From Hamadaea sp. (GTDB lineage Bacteria; Actinomycetota; Actinomycetes; Mycobacteriales; Micromonosporaceae), in NCBI RefSeq assembly GCF_013362815.1, contig NZ_JABFVK010000003.1, positions 1 through 50,698 on the forward strand: a stretch of DNA of 50,698 nucleotides. The letters are read 5' to 3'. Positions within the stretch are counted from its first letter, which is position 1, and each line of letters begins with the position of its first letter. Shown here piece by piece: positions 1-10,400 of this stretch. A program made the translations under genes and the position numbers. Under the pieces are notes generated by a model. That model saw only the letters and a program-made list of their open reading frames with translations. It searched no databases and was not told the origin of the DNA.

Positions 1-484
1 TGAACGACAACGACTCCCTGGCGCGCCGTACGCCATCGGCTTCGGCAAGCTGCCGCACGCTCGGGTTGAACACGTCGAAGACGAACCTCGCTCCCGGGGC
101 CAGATGCCGCCGAACCGAGCGGAAGCAACTCACGATGTCCTCGGCCGTATGCAGGTGCAGTAGGGAATTGGCTGCGATGAACACGAGGTCGAACGGGCGG
201 CCCAGATCGAAGGCTCGCATGTCGCCCGCCATCCACTCCACCGCGACACCGCGCTCGCTCGCCTTACGCCGAGCCTCGGCCAACATGCCGGCCGAGAATT
301 CCAGGCCGGTGCACGAGTGCCCGTCGGCCGCGATGGGGATCAGCTTGTGCCCGGTGCCGCACCCCAGTTCCAGGACGCGCCCACCTTGCCGAGCGGCTTG
401 GGCCCGATAGAAGTCGACGGGCGGCCCGCCACCAGGAAACAGCAGGTCGTACAGCCTCGCGTCGGCGTAGAACGCGTCACTCAT
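1..484 (-). CDS. SAM-dependent methyltransferase, 3' part outside window
   Basis: Class I SAM methyltransferase read on the minus strand, starting at the ATG at 484-482 and still open at position 1, so the C-terminus is missing. Translation begins MSDAFYADARLYDLLFPGG. Motif I (LELGCGTG) lies near residue 45 and an acidic motif II region (LEFSAGM) follows. The GDMRAFDL and FDLVFIAANSLLHL segments correspond to motifs III-IV. A strong Shine-Dalgarno (AAGGAGGTG on the minus strand) precedes the ATG and fixes the start. It is divergent from the methyltransferase at 542 with under 60 bp between them. The substrate cannot be deduced; small-molecule methylation is an inference from the family. Confidence 0.85.
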   Translation of the reverse strand, partial: MSDAFYADARLYDLLFPGGGPPVDFYRAQAARQGGRVLELGCGTGHKLIPIAADGHSCTGLEFSAGMLAEARRKASERGVAVEWMAGDMRAFDLGRPFDLVFIAANSLLHLHTAEDIVSCFRSVRRHLAPGARFVFDVFNPSVRQLAEADGVRRARESLSF

Positions 485-541
485 TCGACGGCACCTCCTT
501 CGGGCTTCACCAGCATCGGCGCCGGCAGCCAGTGTGGCAGC

Positions 542-1285
542 ATGGCCGCCGTGGCGACGACGGTTTTCGGTGAAGTAGCGGCGCAGTACGACGACATCCG
601 GCCGGGCTATCCGGCGATCATGGCTGAGGCGTTGAGCGCGTATCTCGGCGGGACTCCTGAGCTGATCGCGGAGATCGGCGCGGGCACGGGCAAGGGCACC
701 GAGTTGTTCAGCCGGTTGGGTGCGCCGATGCTCTGCGTCGAGCCGGATCCCCGGATGGCCGAGCATCTGCGGGCCAAGTTCCCCCAGGCCGAGGTCGTGA
801 GCGCAGACTTCGACAGCTGGACGCCGTCCCGGCCGCTGCCGGTGTTGGCAGGCACGCTGATCTGGCATCTGCTCGATCCGGCTACGCGGTGCGTACGCGC
901 GCATTCCCTGCTCGAAAACGGTGGGGTGATCGCCGTGATCGGCCGCAAACACGCGTTCGCCGACGACGAGCAGCGCCTGGCGCTCCATGCGGCGTTCGCG
1001 ACCGAGCGCTATCGAGAGGCCGAGCGGAACTCGGAGTGGATCGTCACGGACCTGCGCGACAGCGGGCTCTTCGACGATGCGATCACCCAGCGGTTCGACT
1101 CCGACTTGTCGCTCTCAGCGGACGAGTATGTGCGCATGCTGCAGACCTTCTCCTCGTTCCGGCTGCGGGCCGCGGACGCACAGGAGCGGCTGCTCGGCGC
1201 GATCCGGGAGGCGGTCGAGGCCACCGGTGGCGTGGTCCACATGCGCCTGGAGACGAGCCTGAACCTCGGGCGGCGGGCGCGCTGA
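542..1285 (+). CDS. class I SAM-dependent methyltransferase
   Basis: 247-residue methyltransferase. The N-terminus (FGEVAAQYDDIRPGYP) is typical of the methyltransferase type 11/25 group. Motif I is EIGAGTGKGTELF, followed by the acidic end of beta-2 (CVEPDPRMAEHL), then VVSADFDSW and LIWHLLDP for motifs II-IV. The reading frame is open further upstream, but that extension overlaps the divergent gene and lacks family sequence, so the ATG at 542 is preferred even though no good ribosome site precedes it. Substrate unknown. It may share a regulatory region with the divergent methyltransferase. Confidence 0.82.
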   Translation: MAAVATTVFGEVAAQYDDIRPGYPAIMAEALSAYLGGTPELIAEIGAGTGKGTELFSRLGAPMLCVEPDPRMAEHLRAKFPQAEVVSADFDSWTPSRPLPVLAGTLIWHLLDPATRCVRAHSLLENGGVIAVIGRKHAFADDEQRLALHAAFATERYREAERNSEWIVTDLRDSGLFDDAITQRFDSDLSLSADEYVRMLQTFSSFRLRAADAQERLLGAIREAVEATGGVVHMRLETSLNLGRRAR

Positions 1286-1337
1286 GCCAGCGAAGCCGGT
1301 CATTGCCAGGTCCGGCGAAAAATCGGCGACCGGCGAT

Positions 1338-1363
1338 GCAATACCGGTACATACAGGTATTGC
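1338..1363. promoter_or_regulatory. inverted repeat upstream of the Rhs toxin gene
   Basis: GCAATACC (1338-1345) and GGTATTGC (1356-1363) form a perfect 8-bp inverted repeat around a 10-nt spacer, in the 146-nt leader between the methyltransferase and the Rhs gene. It is locally A/T-rich and about 70 nt before the ATG, so an operator for a dimeric regulator is plausible. A hairpin terminator for the upstream gene is less likely because no T-run follows. Confidence 0.45.
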
Positions 1364-1431
1364 CAAAGAGAAATCCATGAAGGAGACTCCCAGTCAGCTC
1401 CCACCGGAGTTGTGCTCGAGAGGAGTCCACC

Positions 1432-4400
1432 ATGGATGGCCGTCGCCCTCGTTTCCTCGTCGGATTCTTCTTGACGGTGGTGATGCTGCTGGTCACAGCC
1501 ACACCACAACCCACGACGGTCTTCGGTCCGGTGGGCCTGAAGGTGAGCTGGTTGTGGTCGTGGCTGGCCGCGCCGTCGGCGTTCGCCGGGGGTAAGCCGA
1601 TCGGTCCCGTGCAGGAGAGCGGATCGGCGGCGGGGAAGGGCCACTACGTCGGGTACGCCGATACCAAGGCATCCGGTGGGGCGGGCCGGGCTCCGGACAA
1701 GGCACCCGCCGAACGCCGGGACGGTAAGGTTCAGCAACTGACTACTCCGGACATCAAGGGCTTCGAACCCGGCCGGAGCGTACGCAGCGCGAAGGACTCG
1801 ACGGCGGGCTCGGACCTGTTCGCCAACCCGGACGGCAGCTATACGCGCGAGGTGTCTCAGGGTGCGATCAACTACCGGGACGCCAAGGGTGCCTGGCAGA
1901 GGATCGATCCGCAGGTGACGTCGGCCGGGGATCGGCTGGGACAGCGGGCGAATCAGCTGGGGTTGCAGTTCGCCCGGCGCGGCGATGATCAGCGGCTGGT
2001 CTCGGCGGAGTTCGACGGCGTCGGGTTCGGCTATTCGCTCCTCGGCGCGGCTTCCGTCCCCGCACAGACGGGTGCGTACTCGGTCACCTATGCCGAGGTG
2101 CTGCCGAGAACGGATCTCGTGCTGGAGTCCCGGGCGAACGGCGTGAAGGAGTCGATCGTCCTGCGGGAACGGGGCACCACGTCGGAGTGGGTGTTCCCGT
2201 TGAAGCTCGACGGGCTGACCCCGAGCCTGGACGACAGCGGCGGCGTCATCCTTTCCGATGCCAACGGCACCGTGAAGGGCCGCATCCCGCCCGGCCTCAT
2301 GCACGACTCGAAGTTCGACCAGGCGAGCGGCGAGTTCACCAGCTCCAACGCGGTGAAGTACGACCTCGTCCAAACCAGCAGTGGCGTCGCCCTCCGGGTG
2401 GCCGCGGACGAGAAGTGGCTCGACGACCCGGCGCGCGTCTACCCGGTGACGGTGGACCCCACGGCCGACCTCACGGTGGACGGCGACACCTACGTGTACT
2501 ACGGGAACGACGTCGACCACTCGGCCGACGACGACATCGCCATCGGGACCTGGGATGCGGGCGGCCATCGTGGCAAGGGCTTGCTCTCGTCGACCGATTT
2601 CGCCGCGACCTTCACCGGCCTGCGGATCACCTCGGCCAGCCTCAAGCTGTTCCTGACCTGGCAGGGAAGTTGTTCGGCGCAGCCGTTCACCGTCCACCCG
2701 ATCACCGAGCCGTGGTCGTTCAGCACTGTCCGGTACGGCAGCGTGAGCTACACCGGCCCGGCGTTCGGTGCGCAGATCGGCACGGCGACTCCCACCAACT
2801 ACGCCGAAGCCTGTGGCAACACGGCGGGCAATCGCGCCGTCGGTTCGTGGGTGAGTGTGCCGTTGACGAAGGCGACGTTGGACGGGTGGTTGAGCGGGAC
2901 GCTGGCGAACAATGGTTTGGGGTTGGATGCGTCGCAGACGGCGACGACGGATTTCAAGCGGTTCACGTCGCGGAATGGTCCGTCGGGGGCGGTGTGTGAC
3001 AGTCATACGTGTGCGCCGTATCTGTCGGTGACGTATACGCCGAATGTTGCGCCGCAGATCGATTCGCAGTATCCGCCGCGGGATTATCAGGCGACGTCGT
3101 TGACGCCGGAGTTGCTGGCGCGGGGTCATGACCCGGATGTGTGGCCGAAGGCGGCGGTTCAGTACAACTACAAGGTCAATGATGCGTCGGGTGCTTTGGT
3201 GGCGACGTCGGGGTGGACGAGTTCGTCGAGCTGGACGGTGCCGGCGGGCAAGTTGCAGTGGTCGAAGACCTACTACTGGTGGGTGGTGTCGTACGACGGG
3301 TGGGCGACGAGCCCGGATCCGTTGAATGTGGCGTATTACTTCCCGTTGTCGACGCCACCACCGCAGCCTTTGGTGACCTCAGGCTTGTCGCAGGATGCCG
3401 GTGGGCGTGGGTTCGAGCCCAGCGCGGGCAACTATACGACGGAGGCGATGGACGCCCAGGTCGCCACGGTGGGTCCGGCGTTGGCGGTGCAGCGGTCGTA
3501 CAACAGTCGTGATCCGCGTACCGGGTTGGCGTTCGGCGCGGGCTGGTCCACGGTGGTCGATGCCAATGTGACCGAGCGGATGGCCAGCGCTAACGGCAAG
3601 ACTGCGGTGATCACGTATCCGACGGGTACCGAGGTGGCGTTCGGGCGGAACGCGGATGGGTCGTTCAATCCGCCGTCAGGCCGGTACGCGGTGTTCACCA
3701 CGGTGACGGGTGGTTATTCGCTGATCGACAAGGACGGCACGACCTATTTGTTCACCCGGCAGGTCGCGGGAACGCCCGGCATGGACGGGGTGTACGCGAT
3801 CACGTCGATCAAGGATGCGGCCGGGCGGACGCTGGCGCTGGCGTACAACGCGGCGGGGCAGGTCGAGACCATGACGTCCGCCTCCGGCCGGGCACTGCAT
3901 CTGACCTGGTCGACGCCGGCCGGGGCGAGCAAGGCGCATGTGGCCACGGTGTTCACCGATCCGGCGGTCGCCGGCGACTGGAACACTGCGTCCACGTGGC
4001 AGTACGCGTACAGCGGGGATCAGTTGACGAGAGTGTGCCCGCCGACGGATTACACGCATTGCACGACGTATGAGTATGGGACGGGGTCGCAGTATCCGAC
4101 GGCGTTGCTCGATGCGGGTCCGCACTCATATTGGCGGTTGTCGGAAGGCGCGGGTGCGGTCAAGGCCGCTAGTGATGTCCTGGACAACGGGGGCACGGAC
4201 GCGGCGACCTACGCCAACGTCACGTTGGGTCAGGCGGGTCCGTTGCCGGGGTCGGCGGCGACGGCTGCCGGGTTCAACGGCACCTCCTCCTACGTGGAGG
4301 TGCCGGGCAAGCTGGTCAGTGCGGCGAGTTACCAGTCGGTGAGCATGTGGTTCAAGACGACCACCCCCGACGCGGTGCTGTTCTCCTATCAGAAGGATCC

Positions 4401-7400
4401 GATCACCGGCGGCACGACGGCGGGTAACTACACCCCGGGTATCTACATCGGCAGCAGTGGGAAGTTGCGGGCGGCGTTTTGGACCAACGACGTCAGCGCG
4501 GGGATCGTGTCGGCGAACCCGGTGACCGATGGCGCGTGGCATCACCTGGTGCTGGCCGGGGCCGGCAACACCCAGACCTTGTACCTCGACGGGCAGGTCG
4601 TCGGTTCCCGGACGGGTTTGATCACGTTGATCGACGCGTACAGCGCGACCCACGAATACGTCGGGGCCGGGTTCTTGGGTGGGGCGTGGCCAGACCAGTC
4701 ACATCAGTCGGGCACCTCCAGCCAGGGGTTTGCGAACTACTTCACCGGGTCGATCTCGGATGTCGCCCTGTTCGACCGGACGCTGACCGCTGCGGATGTG
4801 GCGGGTTTGCGGGGGGCGGCTTCGGTGGCGGCGCATCCGTTGACGAAGATCGTGCGCCCGTCGGGGGCGACGGCGGCGCAGATCTCCTATGACCCGGTGA
4901 GCGGGGTCGTGACGCAGGTGGTCGATGAGCACAACGGCACGTGGAAGATCAGCTCGTCGACGGTGGCCGGGTCGTCGCAGGTGTATGCGGCGTCGGTGTT
5001 GTCCGGTGGCCCGGCTGATTATCTGCGGATGAACGAGACCGGTGTGTCGGAGGCGGTCAACGAGGTCAACGGCGGGACCGGGACGTACAGCACGGTGACG
5101 TTGGGTTCGCCGGGCCCGTTCGCGGACGCGACGGCGGGCAGGTTCGACGGCACGTCTTCCTATGTGGAGCTACCGGCGACCGACATCCCGACCACTGGCC
5201 CGAACTCCATCTCGATGTGGTTCAGCATGCCCTCGGGGTCGACCAAGGGCGGCGTGCTCTACGCGTACCAAGGCATGCCCTTGACTGATTTGACGGGAAG
5301 CTGGTGGACGCCCGCGCTGTATGTGGGCGTGGACGGCAAGCTGCGCGGCGGTCTGTGGACCGGGAGCGCAACCACCCGGATCACCAGTACTGCGTCGGTG
5401 GCCGATGGCAAGTGGCACCACGTGGTGCTCGCGGCCGGGACCGCCTCGCAGACGCTGTATCTCGACGGCGCGGTGGTCGGGACGTTGAATGCCGCGGTCG
5501 TGACCACCGGCGCGGCGTACGCGTATGTCGGCGCGGGGAGATGGGAGGGGAACTGGCCGTCCCACAGCACTGCGAGCATCGGCTACTTCCCGGGATCGAT
5601 CGGCGAGTTCGCCTTCTACAAGACGCAGCTGACCGCAGCGCAGGTCGCCGACCAGATGGCGGCGAGCAAGAAGGCGTCGGCGGACGCGGCGGGTGCGGCG
5701 CTGGCGAAGAAGATCGTGGTGACCGACCCGATGAACGCCACTACGACCTACCTGTATGACGTGGACAACGGCAACCGTCAGGTGGCGGAGATCTGGACCG
5801 ACGGTACGCAGGAACGGCAGACGACCTACGGTTACAAGGACGGCTATCTGCGTACGATGACCGACCCCAACGGCAACGTCACCACCAGCGAACATGACGC
5901 ACGTGGGAACACGATCTCGGAGCAGACCTGCCAGGACCGGTCGGCCGGGAAGTGCTCGACCGTCTATTACACCTACTATCTGAACGCCTCGTCGGTGGTC
6001 GATCCCCGCAACGACCAGCTGACCGAGGTCAGGGACGGACGGTCGGCCAGCGCGACGGACAACACGTATCTGACGAAGTTCGAGTACGACGCGCTGGGCA
6101 ACAAGACGAAGACGACCGACGCGTTGGGCCGCATTGCCAAGACCGAGTACACCGACGGTACGACGATCGCGGCAGCCGACGTCGGGTTCGCCCCGGCCGG
6201 ACTGCCGTGGCGTACGACGTCGCCGGGTGGTCAGGTGCAGACGACCACGTACTTCGCCAACGGTGACGTGGCACAGGTGACCGACCCCGCCGGGCTGGTG
6301 ACGAAACTCGCCTATGACGGCCAAGGTCGGGTGGTCACCAAGACCGAGATCTCCGACGGCTATCCGAACGGTGTCGTGACACAGGTCGTCTACGACAAGC
6401 TCGGCCGGATTACTCGGCAGACCGATCCGGCGACGACCAACCGGGTGACGGGCGCTGTGCATACCCCGGTCACGACGACGGTCTACAACTTCGACGGGCA
6501 GATCACCCAGCAGACCGTCAGCGACGCGACCGGCGGGGACGCCGCGCGTACGTTGCAGAACAGCTATGACGCGTTGGGGCATATTGCGACGGCGACGGAC
6601 GCCAGTGGCAAGGTGTCGACGTTCTCCTACGACCTCTACGGGAACATGACGCGGGAGGTCGACGAGACCGGGGTGGAGACGCGGTACGCGTACGACGCGA
6701 ACGGGCATCTGCTGACCTCCACGCTCATCGGGTACACCGGTGATCCGAACAATCCGATCACGGCGCGGGATCTGGTGACCGAGTCGCGGGCGTACGACCC
6801 GGCGGGCCGGTTGGCGTCGATCACCGATGCGATGGGGTTCGTGACGGCGTTCACCTACACCGACAACAACCTCCAGGTTGCGGTGATCAAGAAGAACGCC
6901 GACGGCAGCCAGTCGTATGTCGCCGAGCAGACCGAGTACGACGCGGCCGGCAACGTGATCCGGGAGCTGAGTAACAACAACGTCACCGAGACCAAGTACA
7001 CGGTGGACGCGGTGGGCCGGGTCACCGGTGAGACGCTCGACCCCAACGGGGTGGCTCGCAGGACCAGCTACACCTACAACAACGACGACCTCGTCACCGC
7101 CAAGTACTTCTCGGACAACACCGGCTATGTCACCGGGGTGGGCAGCACGTTCGACACCGCGGGCCGGGTGACCTCCGACTGGGCGCGTACGCTCGGCGCG
7201 GGCAAGCCCGACGGCTGGTGGCGGCTGGACGCCTCGGCCGGCTCGGCTGCGGTCGACAGCTCGGGTGGTGACAACACCGCCACTTTGACCAGCGGGGTGA
7301 CCTGGTCGGGCGGTGCCGCCGCCTTCAACGGGACGACGGGCTGGGCGACGGCAGCGGGCCCGGCGGTGGACACCACGAAGAGCTTCACGGTCTCGGCCTG

Positions 7401-10400
7401 GGTGAAACTCGCCGCGAACACCATCGGGCAGACTGCGGTGTCGCAGGACGCGTCGGTGAACTCCGGGTTCAACCTCATGTACATGAAGGGCTCGAACCGC
7501 TGGTCGTTCACCCGGAACCTGACCGACATCACGAACTCCGGCTCGGCGATGGCGTTGTCCACCGCCGCGCCCACGTTGAACACGTGGACGCATCTGGTAG
7601 GCGTCTTCAACTCGGGCAACGGCCAGATGACGTTGTACGCCAACGGAACCGCGCAAGGAACGGCGACCGACCCGACGCCCATCGCGGCGAACGGACCGTT
7701 GGTCATCGGCCGGGAGCGCTACAACGGAGCGAACGACCTGCCGTTCAACGGATCCGTCGCCAACGTGCAGCTGTACCAGCGCGCTTTGACGCCGAGCGAC
7801 GTGTCCACCCTGTACTCCAACGGTCAGTCGGGTCAGCCGCTCGGCAGCATCCGTAACACGACGACCTACGCGTATGACCAGCGCGGCTTGAAGCTCTCGG
7901 AGACCGATCCGCTCGGCAACACCGAGTACTACGAGTACGACGAGTCCGACAACCTCGTCGCCACGACGAGCGCAGCCGTCATGGCCGAGACCAACGGTGG
8001 TACGCCGGTCAGCTCGCGGCCGGTCACCACCACCGGATTCGACACTTTCGGCGACGAGGTCGAACTGCGGGACCCGGACGGCAACGTCACCGTCATCACC
8101 CGGGACGCGTCCGGCCGGCCGACCTCGACGAAGCTGCCGTCTTACACACCGCCCGGTGGTACGCCCATCACCGCGACGGTGTCGAAGACGTTCGACGGGT
8201 CCGGGAACGTCACTTCCACGACGGACGCGCTCGGGAAGGTCACCGGATACTCGTACGACCAGTTCGGGCGGTTGTCGAAGGCGGCCGCTCCCAACGGCGG
8301 AGTGACGACGTACGCGTACGACCTGAACGACGAGCTGCTGCGGACGGTGAATCCGCTGGGTGCGTACGCCGAGTCCACCTATGACTATCTCGGCCGCAAG
8401 ATCACCGACTCGTCGTTCGAGCGGTCCACGTCCAGCACCTTCACCACGTCGTACGCGTACAGCAGTGCCGGGTTCCTGCAGAAGGTGACGCAGCCGTCCG
8501 GGTCGTACCTGTCGTACACGAGTAATGCAGCCGGTGATGTGATCACGCAGACCGACGCGGCGGGCAACCTCACGAAGTTCGCCTATGACTACCTCGGTCG
8601 GCAGGTGGCGGTGACCGCCCCGGACGGGTCGAAGCGTACGGCGGTCTACGACGAGCCGGGCAACAACGTCATGACCAAGGCGTACGCCACGAACGGCGCG
8701 TTCATCTCGAAGATCTCGGCGGCGTACGACGGCAACGGAAACCGTGTCTCAGCCACGGATGCTTTCGGGCGTACGACGACGTTTGCGTATGACGCGACGG
8801 GGATGGTGACCGGGGAGACGCAGCCGATCTCGGCCACGGCGTCGATCACGACCTCGTTCGGGTATGACGTGGAGGGCCACCGGACTCGGTACACCGACGG
8901 GCGGGGCAACAAGCACCTGTCGACGTACAACTCGTGGGGGTTGCTGGAGTCGCAGATCGAGCCGGCGACGTCGGCGAACCCGAACGACCGGACGTGGACG
9001 ATCTCCTACGATGCGGCGGGGCGGGCGGTGAAGCAGACCCAGCCCGGTGGGGTGGTGGTCGCCAACACCTACGACACCGTCGGCAACCTCACGGCCCAGA
9101 CCGGGTCGGGGGCGGAGGTCGCCTCGGCCGACCGGACGTTCGGCTACGACCTGGCCGGGCAGTTGACGTCGATGAAGGCCGGGTCGGGCACGGACACGTT
9201 CGCCTACAACGACCGTGGTCTGCTCACGGCGACCACCGGTCCGTCGGGTGTCTCGTCGTTCGGTTACACGTCGGATGGTTTGGTCTCGTCGCGGACGGAT
9301 GCGTCGGGGACCAGCACGTACTCGTATGACACGGTGGATCGGTTGTCCGGGGTGACCGACGCTGCGACTGGTCAGAGCGTGTCGTACACCTATGACGGGT
9401 TGTCGCGGGTGACCAAGCAGACCTACGGCAGCGGTGACTCGCGGAACTTCGGGTATGACAGTGCCAGCCGGTTGGCGTCGGACACGTTGAAGACCTCCGC
9501 CGGGGCAACGGTCGCCTCGATCGTCTACGGGTATGACCTGGACGGGCGGGAGACGTCGAAGACCACGACCGGATTCGCCGGGTCGGCGGCGCACACCTAC
9601 AGCTATGACTGGGCCGGTCGGCTGACGTCGTGGAACAACGGCGCCACGACCACCACGTACGCGTATGACGCGTCGGGCAACCGCACGCAGCTCGGCGCGA
9701 AGGCGATGGTCTACGACGAACGCGACCAGCTCGTCGGGGACGGGTCGACGACCTACACCTACACCGCCCGGGGCACGTTGAAGTCGACGGTCACCGGGTC
9801 GACCACCCAAACCCTGGCCAGTGACGCCTACGGGCAGCAGACCGCGATCGGCGGGCAGGCGTACACCTACGACAGTCTCGGCCGGGTGCTGACCGCCGGG
9901 ACCACCAGCCTGTCCTATTCGGGGTTGGCCAACGATGTGGCCGGCGACGGGACGGCCACCTACAGCCGGGACCCCGACGGTGACGTCCTCGGCGTCAAAC
10001 CCACCTCTGGCACCGGGGTGTTCGCCTGGGCCGATCTGCACACCGACCTGGTCGGGCAGTTCACCGCGACCGGGGCGGCGCTGGCCGGATCGTCGACGTA
10101 CGACCCGTTCGGGACGGTCACCGCGACCGCGGGCAAGGTCGGCAACCTGGGTTATCAGTCGGAGTGGACCGACAGTGTCGCCAACCGGGTGAACATGCAC
10201 GCACGCTGGTACAACCCGGCGACCGGCCAGTTCGACAACCGCGACACCGTCGACAACGACCCGGTCCCGGACTCCATCGACGCCAACCACTACCAGTACG
10301 GCGACGGCAACCCGCTGCAGACCATCGACACGACCGGCCACTTCGGCTGGAACCCGATCAAGGCGATCAAGAAGGCCGTCTCCACGGTGGTGAACACCGT

